A DNA stretch of 64,000 nucleotides from Thiomicrorhabdus sediminis (GCF_005885815.1 NZ_CP040602.1:1255630-1319629), one strand, 5' to 3'; shown: positions 46,543 to 56,309, numbered from the stretch's first letter. Numbers and translations: made by a program. The notes: generated by a model from the letters alone, not told the origin.

Positions 46543-47442
46543 TTAACCGGCCGGGTTATAGACGCCGGTCGACAGATAGCGGTCCCCTCTATCGCAAACA
46601 ATGGTGACAATCACCGCATTTTCAACTTCGTTGGCAATTTGTAATGCCGCTGCCAAAGCGCCACCTGATGATACCCCGCCAAAAATCCCTTCTGCTGTCG
46701 CCAGCTCCCGCATGGTCTGCTCGGCAAGGTTTTGTGACATATCGATAATGCGATCGACACGGGTGGCTTCATAAATTTTAGGCATGTATTCTTTTGGCCA
46801 GCGGCGAATTCCTGGAATGGAGGCGGTATCATCAGGCTGAACACCGACAATCTGAACAGCGGGATTCTGTTCTTTTAAAAACATTGAGGTGCCCATAATC
46901 GTACCGGTTGTCCCCATGGCACTGACGAAATGGGTGACTTTACCATCGGTATCTCGCCATATTTCCGGTCCGGTACTGTGATAATGAGCCAGTGGATTAT
47001 CCGGATTGGAAAACTGATCAAGCACTATGCCTTGGCCCTGCTGTTGCATTTGCAGAGCCAGATCACGGGCGCCTTCCATTCCCTCTTCTTGTGAAACCTC
47101 GATTAATTCGGCTCCATAAGCGGCCATAGAAGCTTTACGCTCCATACTCATATGATTGGGCATAATCAGCTTCATTTTGTAACCCATTAGCGCCGAGGCC
47201 ATGGCTAGAGCAATGCCGGTATTGCCACTGGTCGCTTCAATCAAGGTGTCACCCGGTTTAATCTCACCACGCAGTTCGGCTTGCTTGATCATATTGATTG
47301 CCGGTCTATCCTTAACCGACCCGGCCGGGTTATTGCCTTCAAGTTTTGCTAACACGACGCTATTGGTATGCGGATTGACCATGCGCTGAAGTTTCACAAG
47401 CGGCGTATTGCCGACAAAATCCATTAAAGTACTAAAGCTCAT
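46543..47442 (-). CDS. cysM: Cysteine synthase B
   Basis: PLP-dependent O-acetylserine sulfhydrylase, able in the CysM type to use thiosulfate as well as sulfide. Lys44 in NPAGSVKDRPA binds PLP, and EATSGNTGIALAM and GTTGTIMGTSMFL form the phosphate and substrate sites. Its 299 residues fit CysM rather than the longer CysK. In a sulfur oxidiser, thiosulfate use would be natural, but that is inference. Confidence 0.93.
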   Translation of the reverse strand: MSFSTLMDFVGNTPLVKLQRMVNPHTNSVVLAKLEGNNPAGSVKDRPAINMIKQAELRGEIKPGDTLIEATSGNTGIALAMASALMGYKMKLIMPNHMSMERKASMAAYGAELIEVSQEEGMEGARDLALQMQQQGQGIVLDQFSNPDNPLAHYHSTGPEIWRDTDGKVTHFVSAMGTTGTIMGTSMFLKEQNPAVQIVGVQPDDTASIPGIRRWPKEYMPKIYEATRVDRIIDMSQNLAEQTMRELATAEGIFGGVSSGGALAAALQIANEVENAVIVTIVCDRGDRYLSTGVYNPAG

Positions 47443-47535
47443 ATTTTCTTTAAAACCGTCTTGATATAACCCGCTTTTCCCGCTCTCTTTATAACCTGAA
47501 AAGCCGATTTTTATTGATATTGCGCCTATTCTAAC

Positions 47536-48435
47536 CTAAGCCGCGAGCCAGAACCCAGCAATCAATAAAATCGGCAATAAATGATTTAACACCACATTGG
47601 CTGCCAAGGCAGGCATCAACTGGGAAATCTGCATCTCCGCCTTATAGGCTCGCATTACAGAAAAAAGTGCCAGCGGTAATGCCAGCAAGGTCAACCAAAG
47701 CATAGCAGGCAATTGATAATACTCAATCGCAAATACCAAAACGATAAAACCCATTAGAGAAAATAGCGTAAATATCCGCAAGGCCCCCTTTTGCCCCAAA
47801 CGCATCCAAATATTAAAACGCCCCACGGTTCTATCCGCTTTGATATCCGGAGCCTGATTCAATAACAAAAGGTTATTAACGAGAAAAAACACCGCCATAG
47901 ACAGAACCAAGACAACGCCTGAGAACCTTCCCGTCAACACATAATCCGCTCCCATCATGATCAAAGGCCCAAACGCCAACCCCGGGGCGATCAAGCAGAG
48001 CCAAGGCATATGCGTGATATAACGGGTATAGGCGATAATCAAGAGCATGCCGATAACACCGATTAACAAAATCGGCCAACCTCTGTACCAGACCATAAGC
48101 ATGCCAATCAAACAAAGCAATGCCATCACCACTAAAAACCCTTTATAGACCGCCTGAGTCATCTGTGGCGCATCAACCAAGGCACCACTGCCTCCACTGA
48201 AAGGGGTTTTCGGAGTAATTTTATCCAGACCTGATTGGAAGTCCTGAATTTCATTTAGCATATTCACCGAGATATGCGCAAACAGCGCACCGACAACGAT
48301 TAATGCCAACCATCCATAATCTACAGCATGCCCCTGGTACCATTCAATCGAGACAACTAAAGCGATAACAACAGGAGCCAAGGTTAAAAAATTAGGCCGC
48401 ATTGTTTGTAAAACCACTGTGAACTTGTCCAACAC
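47536..48435 (-). CDS. UbiA-family prenyltransferase (MenA-like)
   Basis: An integral membrane prenyltransferase of 299 residues with about eight helices. The first Asp-rich motif is NEIQDFQSGLDK (Asn61, Asp65, Asp71); the second motif appears as APDIKADRTVG. This pattern binds Mg-prenyl diphosphate. It resembles the MenA-like/1,4-dihydroxy-2-naphthoate branch more than E. coli UbiA, yet no menaquinone gene is nearby. The aromatic acceptor is unknown. Confidence 0.82.
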   Translation of the reverse strand: MLDKFTVVLQTMRPNFLTLAPVVIALVVSIEWYQGHAVDYGWLALIVVGALFAHISVNMLNEIQDFQSGLDKITPKTPFSGGSGALVDAPQMTQAVYKGFLVVMALLCLIGMLMVWYRGWPILLIGVIGMLLIIAYTRYITHMPWLCLIAPGLAFGPLIMMGADYVLTGRFSGVVLVLSMAVFFLVNNLLLLNQAPDIKADRTVGRFNIWMRLGQKGALRIFTLFSLMGFIVLVFAIEYYQLPAMLWLTLLALPLALFSVMRAYKAEMQISQLMPALAANVVLNHLLPILLIAGFWLAA

Positions 48436-48773
48436 TTACTCCTTTAGCCTATGCGTCACAAAAAATATAACCATTTATTTATCTATTCAATAAATTTTAT
48501 ATCTCAACATTATAATCAGCTTATAAGTACTTGGAAATACGTATTTTACTTGCCCATTTTTTCCTTTTTTTTCTGGCTAAAAAATATTTTTTCCTTTTTT
48601 GTCATTTTTATCAGGAATAGACTTGAACCTTGGTATCCGTCGTCATAATATGGCTGTTAGCGCTTAAATTAGAGATAAAAACAAACAAAGTTTCGATTTT
48701 CGATGACAACTAAACATAACGAAAATTTGAAAATAAAAACAACGGCGTTAAATAAACTTTAGAGGAAGTTTCC
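48436..48773. other. Very AT-rich intergenic region before the chemoreceptor gene
   Basis: No convincing gene is present. The region is strongly AT-rich with several T-runs, notably around 48555-48605, and is unlike the rest of the window. A weak sigma-28-like sequence (CAAAGTTT near 48687) lies 80 bases before the chemoreceptor start, but its -10 half is poor. A GAGGAAG ribosome-binding site precedes the ATG at 48774. Confidence 0.5.
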
Positions 48774-51470
48774 ATGTTTCGAAATGCTTCATTACGAGCC
48801 AAAGTAATTTTTTCAACAGCTCTCACCGGGCTGATTACTGCTACCATTCTCGGGATTGTTATATACAACACATCCATTGTGCCTATCAAGCAAATTGAAC
48901 GTGATCGTGTCATCGATCAAATGAGCGACTACATTAACGCGCAAATCAATTTAAAAGTACAAGGCGGCATTCTTGGTTCAACCGCCTTGAGCACCGAGCC
49001 AGTAGTCGTTTCTTCACTTGAAGTGGAAGAACGTGAAGTCGTCATCCCAACTTTAGCAAAGCTGAAAGAGCAATTCGCCAATCAAACAGGTTACAAAAGC
49101 ATTCGTTCTCACCTAATCACAATGGATGGGCGATCGCTGGTACGTTCATGGGATATTAACAACTACGGTCAAGATGTCACCAATAACCCTATCGTCAAAA
49201 AAGTCATGAAAGAAAAACAAGCCTATGGTGCCTTAGCTGTCGGCGGTGTGGGTGTCGCCGTGATGGCAATATCACCAGTTATGGCAGACGGTGAATTCAT
49301 GGGTATGGTGAGCTTCCTTCAGGGCTTGGCCTCCGTTCGTAAAGCCTTCACCGCTGATATGGAAGGCCAATGGATTATGCTCGTCGATAAAGAACAGCTA
49401 ACCAAGCAGTATGGCGACCTTGAAGTCGTCAGCAAAAACATGCCTATTAATAATAAATACATTCTCTCCAACAACCGATGGTTTGATAAAGATGCCGTTG
49501 AGTTTCTGAAGCGAGCCTTCCAGCCTATCGATGGAGAAGAAAGACAGGTTTATAGCTTTGAGGATAAAACCCTGATCGACATTCCTGCTTATGATGCAGA
49601 CAACCAGATCTTCGGGCGTCATATCTTTATTATCGATAAAAACAAATATGAAGCGCCAATCAATGCCGCCATGGAATCCGCGCAGATTTCTTTGGCCGGT
49701 ATTATCTTGGTTATTATTCTCTTGACCGCGATTATTGTTGTCTTGGTTAACCGCATGATTATCTGCCCGCTACAGAAAGTGCAGGCGAATACGGCTAAAA
49801 TTCTAGAAACCGGTGACTTTTCTTTACGTAATGAAGTCATGTCCAAAGATGAAGTCGGACAAACCTCTGAAGCGATCAACAATCTGCTAGAGCAAATCTC
49901 CTCCGCACTGGATGAGGCTAACAGTACGGTCTATGCAATTTCTCAAGGTAATTTCGACTCTCGCATTCAGGGCGATTACCATGGTGACCTGCAGAAACTG
50001 AAAGACGGTATTAATGACAGTACAGAAACCATTGAAGAAGTTATGAACAGTCTTTCTTCTGCAATGCAGGCAATGCGTGAAGGTAATTACAGCACAACCA
50101 TCAGCTCGGCAAATACCGCCGGTCGTTATAAAGACATGCTGGAAAATGCCAAACAGGCTTTCTCGGAAACCAACCAGGTTATCCAGGAAATCAATAATGT
50201 AATGCAGTCCATGCAACAAGGTAATTACAGCAAACGTGTCGAGATTATTGCCCAGGGTGACTTGAAAACATTGAAATACAGCATCAATGATTCGATGGAA
50301 AGCTTGAACTCGGCAATTAACGATATTGTCAGTGCCGTGACCTCGCTAAGCGAAGGTGATTTAACTAAAACCATTACCAACGAATACCATGGCGACCTAC
50401 TCACCTTGAAAGAGGCGATTAATCAATCCATTACCAACTTGGCTGATATCGTATCTAAAGTGGTTGAAGCCGGAGTTATCGTAAACAACGAATCGTCGAA
50501 CGTTTCCGGCGGTGCGAATGATGTTCGTCAAAAAATCCAGCAGCAGGCTGCCGCGATTGAGCAAACCTCTGCAACCATGGAAGAGATGAATGCTGCGGTA
50601 CAGAACAATACCGAAAATGCGATGCAGGCATCTGAAGTGGTTGAACAGGTACAAGGTGAATCTGGCAAGGCTCAGGATGTTATGACTCGCACGATTGAGG
50701 CAATGGACAGCATCCAGGCTTCAAGTAGTGAGATCGCCGAGATTGTCACTCTTATCGACAGTATCGCATTCCAAACCAACCTGTTGGCATTGAACGCGGC
50801 GGTTGAAGCGGCACGTGCCGGCGAACACGGTCGCGGTTTCGCGGTCGTTGCCGGAGAAGTACGCTCATTGGCGCAAAAATCTGCGGATGCCGCGAAAGAC
50901 ATCAAGAATCTTATCGATTCAAGTGTCCAACGCATCTCACAAGGTACCGAGCTGGCGCGTGCTTCCGGTGAAGTGCAAAAAGAGATCATGGTATCGATTA
51001 ACAATGTCGCCGAAATGATTCACCAAATCAATGCGGCATCACAAGAACAGGCCGAAGGGGTTTCTCAGGTGCATCAAGCCATCAGTGAAATCGATTCAGC
51101 GACTCAGGCGAATGCCGCTTTGGTAGAGAGCACCTCAAGCTCTGCGGACAATATGTCTAGTCAGGCTGCCAGCTTGAATGAATATATGTCGTTCTTTAAA
51201 ACCGGCAAGTCAGTTACTCAAGCCAAACCTTTGGCGGCACCTCAAAAACCTGTCGCGCCGGCAGCTGAAAAGCCCAAAGCCGCTGATAAGGTTGAAACGC
51301 CTAAATTGACAACCAAACCGGTGGTCAACGCAGCAACAGACAAGGCGACCGCAGCCAAACCTGCTGAAAGCAAAACGCAGGCGAAGCCGTCAACAGCCAA
51401 ACCTGATGGCCTGCAAACACCGGCACCGACCCAACCGACCGGTAATGATGATGAGTGGGCAGAATTCTAA
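48774..51470 (+). CDS. Methyl-accepting chemotaxis protein with Cache-like sensor and poly-HAMP array
   Basis: An 898-residue chemoreceptor. Order: TM1 (about 9-30), a large periplasmic Cache-like sensor (about 35-300), TM2 (about 304-327), a first HAMP (about 330-385), then four further HAMP-like units. These are recognised by the recurring pattern xxGNF/Y or EGDL...GDLxxLKxxIN at roughly 55-residue intervals. The signalling domain has EIVTLIDSIAFQTNLLALNAAVEAARAGEHG and AVVAGEVRSLAQKS, cited in parts. An Ala/Pro/Lys-rich linker (about 820-885) leads to the terminal EWAEF, which fits the CheR/CheB-binding pentapeptide. A strong terminator follows. Confidence 0.93.
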   Translation: MFRNASLRAKVIFSTALTGLITATILGIVIYNTSIVPIKQIERDRVIDQMSDYINAQINLKVQGGILGSTALSTEPVVVSSLEVEEREVVIPTLAKLKEQFANQTGYKSIRSHLITMDGRSLVRSWDINNYGQDVTNNPIVKKVMKEKQAYGALAVGGVGVAVMAISPVMADGEFMGMVSFLQGLASVRKAFTADMEGQWIMLVDKEQLTKQYGDLEVVSKNMPINNKYILSNNRWFDKDAVEFLKRAFQPIDGEERQVYSFEDKTLIDIPAYDADNQIFGRHIFIIDKNKYEAPINAAMESAQISLAGIILVIILLTAIIVVLVNRMIICPLQKVQANTAKILETGDFSLRNEVMSKDEVGQTSEAINNLLEQISSALDEANSTVYAISQGNFDSRIQGDYHGDLQKLKDGINDSTETIEEVMNSLSSAMQAMREGNYSTTISSANTAGRYKDMLENAKQAFSETNQVIQEINNVMQSMQQGNYSKRVEIIAQGDLKTLKYSINDSMESLNSAINDIVSAVTSLSEGDLTKTITNEYHGDLLTLKEAINQSITNLADIVSKVVEAGVIVNNESSNVSGGANDVRQKIQQQAAAIEQTSATMEEMNAAVQNNTENAMQASEVVEQVQGESGKAQDVMTRTIEAMDSIQASSSEIAEIVTLIDSIAFQTNLLALNAAVEAARAGEHGRGFAVVAGEVRSLAQKSADAAKDIKNLIDSSVQRISQGTELARASGEVQKEIMVSINNVAEMIHQINAASQEQAEGVSQVHQAISEIDSATQANAALVESTSSSADNMSSQAASLNEYMSFFKTGKSVTQAKPLAAPQKPVAPAAEKPKAADKVETPKLTTKPVVNAATDKATAAKPAESKTQAKPSTAKPDGLQTPAPTQPTGNDDEWAEF

Positions 51471-51493
51471 CCGCCCTCTTTTCAGGAAAATAA

Positions 51494-51530
51494 AAAGCCC
51501 CGCTTAGCAAATGTTAAGCGGGGCTTTTTT
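51494..51530. terminator. Rho-independent terminator, bidirectional
   Basis: Ten-base GC-rich stem (GCCCCGCTTA at 51497-51506, TAAGCGGGGC ending 51524) with a 7-9 base loop, A-run on the left and T-run on the right. It separates the chemoreceptor gene from the converging ABC-F gene. Confidence 0.9.
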
Positions 51531-51576
51531 ATAATTTCTGCAAACTCGATTAACGAGTCAAATCGATAAGCTTTAG

Positions 51577-53505
51577 TCAACCCTGATTGGCGCGACTAAA
51601 CTCATCTTTAATCGCCTCGATCTGCTCACTTAATTCCAACCACTCCATTTCCAGCTCATCCAAAGACTGAGTGACTTGCGCTTCCTGCTTTAAGCAGTTT
51701 GCCAAACGCTCTTTATTATCGGCTTCATAAAGCGTTTCATCTTCCATCAACTGGTGTAATTGGCTTTGCTCAGACTGATATTTATCAATCTGCTTTTCCA
51801 CCTGCTGTAAACGCTTTTGCTGTGGTCTGATTTGTACCTCAAGCTGCTTACGAAGCTGCGCACTTTGTTGACGCAGCTCTTTTTTGGATGCGCTTTTATT
51901 TGCCGCTCCATCACCTTCTGATTGCTGCATCGCTTTGACGGCTTTTAACTGCGCCTGCAGATAATCGTCCAAATCACCGTGATAGAGCGTGACTTGGCCT
52001 TGGTGTACCCACCAGAATTGATCAGCAATGCTTGCTAAAAGGTGTTTATCATGGCTGACCAGAATAATCGCACCGCTAAACTCTTGAATCGCCATATCCA
52101 ATGCATCACGAGTTTCCATGTCCAGGTGATTGGTCGGCTCATCAAGAATAATCAGGTTTGGCTTTTGATAAACAATCAATGCCAGAGCCAGCCTCGCCTT
52201 TTCACCACCGGAAAACGCTTTGATCGACTCCAAACACTGGTTATTGGAAAAACCAAAGGCGCCAAGAAAATTGCGCCCCTCCTGATCGGTCGGTGGGTTT
52301 TCCAATGCCAATAAATGACCAAGTGGGCTCTGCTCGAAATTCAAAGATTCGATTTGATGCTGGGCGAAATAACCGATTTTCACCCCTTTACTGATCATTA
52401 CCTTACCGCTATCGGGTTTAAGCTCTCCAACCAGCTGTTTTAACAAGGTAGTTTTACCCGAACCGTTAATCCCTACCAGTCCGATACGGTCACCGGCTCT
52501 TAAGGTCAAATCGACACTCTGTAAAATGACATGCTCGCCAAAGGCAAAATTGAGTTTCTCAATCTGCATCATCGGATCAGGCTGATGATCGGGCGATAAA
52601 AACTTGAATTCGAAAGGGTTGCTTGCCTGGACCGCCGCGACCTGTTCCATGCGCTGCAAAGCCTTGACGCGGCTCTGCGCCTGCTTGGCCTTGCTGGCCT
52701 TGGCCTTGAAACGTTCGATAAAGGTTTTAAGCTGCTGCATCTGCTGTTTCTGTTTGTCGTGCAAGGCCTGTTGCTGCATTAACTGCTCATTGCGCTGACG
52801 CTCGAAAGCGGCAAAATTCCCGGCATAGAAATGAATTTTCTGCTCATCGATATGGGCAATACCTTGCACGACCTGATCGAGGAAATCACGATCATGAGAG
52901 ATAATCAGCACAGCACCGGGATAACTCTGCAGCCACTGCTCCAGCCAGGACACCGCCTCGATATCCAAGTGATTGGTCGGCTCATCCAGCAATAACAAGT
53001 CAGCGCGCTGCATTAAAGCACGTGCCAATTTCAGACGTACCTGCCAACCACCGGAAAACTCACCGATATTTTTCTCGAAATCGCTGTCCTTGAAACCTAA
53101 ACCGTACAGCAGTTGCTTGGCCTTGATCGGCACCTGATAACCGGCGATTTTATCCATCTGATCATAGGCTTTGACCATGGCATTATCGTCATTGGTTTGA
53201 CAGGCTTGCTCGATCTGCTGCTGATACTCTGCATAGAGGCTGTCGCCAAAAGTGACATATTGCAATGCGTTGACAGAGGCATCGGCGATATCCTGTTCAA
53301 CACAACCAATCAACCAATTGGCGGGGATAGCCACCTGACCACTGTCAATCGACACCTCGTTTAAGATCGTACGGAACAATGTGGTTTTACCAACCCCGTT
53401 TTGACCAATTAAACCGATTTTTTGACCGTCATGCACCGTTAAATTGGCATTTTCCAATAAGGGTTTGGTTCCGGCACGAATTGAGAGACTTTGTAAATTT
53501 AACAC
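51577..53505 (-). CDS. yheS: ABC-F ATPase, YheS-like
   Basis: A soluble tandem ABC protein of 642 residues that acts on ribosomes rather than as a transporter. Two Walker A sites (GQNGVGKTT near 35-43; GINGSGKTT near 348-356), two signatures (FSGGWQVRL; FSGGEKARL) and two DEPTNHLD Walker B regions are visible. The inter-domain linker is the charged P-site tRNA-interaction motif, and a coiled-coil C-terminal extension (about 545-640) follows. Length and N-terminus fit YheS best among ABC-F groups. No antibiotic-resistance role can be claimed. Confidence 0.9.
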   Translation of the reverse strand: MLNLQSLSIRAGTKPLLENANLTVHDGQKIGLIGQNGVGKTTLFRTILNEVSIDSGQVAIPANWLIGCVEQDIADASVNALQYVTFGDSLYAEYQQQIEQACQTNDDNAMVKAYDQMDKIAGYQVPIKAKQLLYGLGFKDSDFEKNIGEFSGGWQVRLKLARALMQRADLLLLDEPTNHLDIEAVSWLEQWLQSYPGAVLIISHDRDFLDQVVQGIAHIDEQKIHFYAGNFAAFERQRNEQLMQQQALHDKQKQQMQQLKTFIERFKAKASKAKQAQSRVKALQRMEQVAAVQASNPFEFKFLSPDHQPDPMMQIEKLNFAFGEHVILQSVDLTLRAGDRIGLVGINGSGKTTLLKQLVGELKPDSGKVMISKGVKIGYFAQHQIESLNFEQSPLGHLLALENPPTDQEGRNFLGAFGFSNNQCLESIKAFSGGEKARLALALIVYQKPNLIILDEPTNHLDMETRDALDMAIQEFSGAIILVSHDKHLLASIADQFWWVHQGQVTLYHGDLDDYLQAQLKAVKAMQQSEGDGAANKSASKKELRQQSAQLRKQLEVQIRPQQKRLQQVEKQIDKYQSEQSQLHQLMEDETLYEADNKERLANCLKQEAQVTQSLDELEMEWLELSEQIEAIKDEFSRANQG

Positions 53506-53608
53506 TTTGGTATATTTCTAGAGAAGGACAATTTTGTGCGGTTATTTATCTATTTCTATAACCGCATATTGTCGCTGAAAATTGGTGGGATTGCAGACAA
53601 CTGTTCGT

Positions 53609-54322
53609 TTAAGCCAAACGGCCATCAAGCATGGTGACCTGACGATCCATACGATTAGCCAACTCACGGTCATGAGTGACAATCAATAAGGCCGTACCCA
53701 AGTCCTGGTTAAGCTTTAACAGCAGCTCAAACACCTGCTCGGCAGAAGCGTGATCGAGATTCCCGGTCGGCTCATCAGCAAGCAAGCAAGCCGGCTCGGT
53801 AATCAAGGCTCGGGCAATAGCAACGCGCTGGCGCTCACCACCGGAAAGCTCGCTCGGTTTATGTGACGCACGATGCTCAAGCCCCACTTTATGCAATAGT
53901 TGCAAGGCTTTTTGCTTGGCAACTTGCGGCGATTCACGACGGATTTGCAAGGGCATCATGACATTTTCCAACGCATTCAATTCGGCAAACAAGTGGTGGA
54001 ACTGATAGACAAAGCCCATATATCGGTTACGCAACTTGCCTCTTTTGACATCACTTTGAGTGGAAAACGCCTGTTCGTGTAAACTTACCTCACCTTGGCT
54101 AGGCGTATCCAAACCGGCCAACAGATGCAACAAAGTACTTTTACCGGAACCGGAGGCACCGACAATAGCGACCTTCTCGCCTTGAGCCAACTCAAAGTTG
54201 ATATCACTAAACACTTCAGTGGTGATTTCACCCTCCTGATAGGTTTTGGCTAAACCGCACGCGCGTAACACCAATGCATTGGATTCTTGCTCAACACTTG
54301 CAGCATTCATTGAACTACTCAT
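53609..54322 (-). CDS. lolD: Lipoprotein-release ATPase LolD
   Basis: ATPase of the LolCDE machine that extracts lipoproteins from the inner membrane and passes them to LolA. Walker A GASGSGKST is at 55-63, the signature is LSGGERQR, and Walker B is LLADEPTGNLD. MGFVYQFHHLFAELNALENVMMPL is the LolD/MacB-type Q-loop region (quoted in part). Its start overlaps the lolC/E stop by 8 bases. Confidence 0.95.
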   Translation of the reverse strand: MSSSMNAASVEQESNALVLRACGLAKTYQEGEITTEVFSDINFELAQGEKVAIVGASGSGKSTLLHLLAGLDTPSQGEVSLHEQAFSTQSDVKRGKLRNRYMGFVYQFHHLFAELNALENVMMPLQIRRESPQVAKQKALQLLHKVGLEHRASHKPSELSGGERQRVAIARALITEPACLLADEPTGNLDHASAEQVFELLLKLNQDLGTALLIVTHDRELANRMDRQVTMLDGRLA

Positions 54323-55565
54323 AACGTAATGCCTCCGCCGGATTTACTTTTGCCGCTTTTCGTGCCGGGTAAATGGTCGCCAATAGCGTCAAGATAAATG
54401 ACACTCCGGCAATATAGAACACATCCGACCAGATAAGTTTAGACGGCACAGTACTGATGTAATAGACATCGGGTGGGAAGAACTGGATCCCTAATAGGTT
54501 CTCGATAAACGGCACGATGACATCGATATTCAAAGCCAGACTGAGCCCGCCTATCAAGCCTAGAATAACGCCCAATAAACCGATAACCAGCCCTTGAATA
54601 ATAAATATCATCTGTATGCTCAGCGGAGTCGCGCCAATGGTGCGTAATACGGCGATATCACTTTGTTTGTCGGTTACCACCATCACCATTGTGGAGACGA
54701 TATTAAACGCCGCCACCATAATAATCAGTGTTAGAACGATAAACATCATGCGTTTTTCCATTTCAATGGCACGGAAAAAATTGCTGTGCTGCTGACGCCA
54801 ATCCCGTATATAAACGGTGTTTTCAATAACCGATGCCAAATCGTGCTTGACCTTGCCGACCAAAAACATGTCATCCAGTTTAAGCTGCAAAGCACTGACC
54901 GAATCCTGATACTTAAAGACTTTCTGCGCATCCTGAATATGGATTAAGGCCAAACCGCTATCGTATTCATGCATACCGGCTTCAAAAATACCGGCTACGG
55001 TAAAACGCTTGATTCGCGGTACTATACCGACAGGCGAAATGGTGCCTTGCGGAGCAATCAGGGTGATTTTATCGCCGATAGAAACCCCTAAAGACAATGC
55101 CAACTCACTGCCCAAGATAATACGATAGGATCTCGGCTCCAAGCTCGACAAAGTTCCGAACTGAATTTGACTGGCAATATCCGCAACCTGGTTTTCATAC
55201 TCAGGCAAGATACCGCGAATAGCGACTCCTTTGACACGCTTGCCATTGGTCAGCATACCCTGCTCCATGATATTGGGAGCCGCGCCGATAATATGAGGTT
55301 GCCCCTGGACACGCTGATAAAGCGATTGCCAGTCCGCTAGGCGATCATTCTGCTCATTGACCGTCATATGAGCCGTCATCCCCAGAATACGGTCACGCAA
55401 TTCTTCCTGAAAACCGTTCATAATCGATAACACGGTAATCAGCGCGGTAATCCCCAGCGCGATACCGATCATTGATGACAGGGAAATAAAAGAGATAAAC
55501 CCGTTGCGACGTTTGGCACGGGTATAACGTAACCCCAGTAAGAGTTCAAAAGGCGCTTTTATCAT
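54315..55565 (-). CDS. lolC: Lipoprotein-release permease LolC/LolE (single LolF-like)
   Basis: A 416-residue MacB-type permease with four membrane helices: one near the N-terminus (about 22-45) and three near the C-terminus (about 270-295, 315-345, 378-400). A large periplasmic domain lies between. FISFISLSSMIGIALGITALI and PARKAAKVNPAEALRYE are diagnostic. Only one such gene accompanies lolD, whereas enterobacteria have separate lolC and lolE, so this may be the homodimeric LolF arrangement unless a second copy exists elsewhere. Confidence 0.92.
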   Translation of the reverse strand: MIKAPFELLLGLRYTRAKRRNGFISFISLSSMIGIALGITALITVLSIMNGFQEELRDRILGMTAHMTVNEQNDRLADWQSLYQRVQGQPHIIGAAPNIMEQGMLTNGKRVKGVAIRGILPEYENQVADIASQIQFGTLSSLEPRSYRIILGSELALSLGVSIGDKITLIAPQGTISPVGIVPRIKRFTVAGIFEAGMHEYDSGLALIHIQDAQKVFKYQDSVSALQLKLDDMFLVGKVKHDLASVIENTVYIRDWRQQHSNFFRAIEMEKRMMFIVLTLIIMVAAFNIVSTMVMVVTDKQSDIAVLRTIGATPLSIQMIFIIQGLVIGLLGVILGLIGGLSLALNIDVIVPFIENLLGIQFFPPDVYYISTVPSKLIWSDVFYIAGVSFILTLLATIYPARKAAKVNPAEALRYE

Positions 55566-55604
55566 AAATTGGGTAGCCTTGGTTTTTTCTCGTTGCTATA
55601 AACT

Positions 55605-56309
55605 TTAATGGTTGGATATATCATCTGTTTGTTCTGTATCGTTTTGAACCGTGGTATCTTGCTTTTTTGACTTGATTGTCTTAATCAATTCCGGCTTATA
55701 GGAGATAAACACCGGCAATTCGATATGAAACACAATCGCCCAGACCCGTGCGCTCAACACCAGCAACATTGCCATCCAGGTGGCGACATAAAGCTCGACC
55801 CCGGCATGTTCCAGCAATAAAAACACACTTGCCCCGATAAATGAAGCGGTGGCGTAGATCTCCTTACGAAATACCAATGGAATCTCACCCACCAAGACAT
55901 CACGGATAATACCGCCGACAACTCCGGTCATGATCCCGGTCATAATCGCAATCGGGTCTGAAAAACCGAGCAGCATCGCTTTTTGCGTGCCGATAATGGT
56001 AAAAACCGCCAATCCCAACGCATCCAAAAACAGCAGTAACTTAACAGGTAAACGTTTGTAACGCGCCAGAAAAAACAACAATAACGCGGCTACAACCACG
56101 ACATAGATATAGATATCCTGTTGCGTCCAGAAGACCGGCACACCGATAATCAAATCTCGCAAGGTGCCTCCGCCAATCGCGGTGACCATGGCTATGACTA
56201 TGGCGCCAAACAGGTCGAGCTGTTTGCGACGTGCAGCCAAAAGCCCGGTAATGGCAAATACCGCAGTACCTAACAAGTCGAGAAAATAGATAGAGGTCTC
56301 AAAAATCAT
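55605..56309 (-). CDS. TRIC-type cation channel family protein (UPF0126)
   Basis: A 234-residue membrane protein made of two repeats of three helices plus a seventh, as in prokaryotic TRIC channels (YicG/YadS family). The repeat motifs GLLAARRKQLDLFGAIVIAMVTAIGGGTLRDLI and MTGIMTGVVGGIIRDVL (quoted in parts) carry the Gly-Gly-Gly-x-x-R-D/G-G-x-x-R-D signatures that kink the pore helices. The charged C-terminal tail is poorly conserved. Potassium conductance is inferred from the family. Confidence 0.9.
   Translation of the reverse strand: MIFETSIYFLDLLGTAVFAITGLLAARRKQLDLFGAIVIAMVTAIGGGTLRDLIIGVPVFWTQQDIYIYVVVVAALLLFFLARYKRLPVKLLLFLDALGLAVFTIIGTQKAMLLGFSDPIAIMTGIMTGVVGGIIRDVLVGEIPLVFRKEIYATASFIGASVFLLLEHAGVELYVATWMAMLLVLSARVWAIVFHIELPVFISYKPELIKTIKSKKQDTTVQNDTEQTDDISNH

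Noticed and set aside
48451..48648. A 65-codon frame rich in Phe, Ile and Asn
   Set aside because: It is low-complexity translation of the T-tract region with no ribosome-binding site.
48685..48710. Sigma-28 promoter before the chemoreceptor gene
   Set aside because: Only the -35 half (CAAAGTTT) fits; the -10 half has about half of the expected bases at the right spacing.
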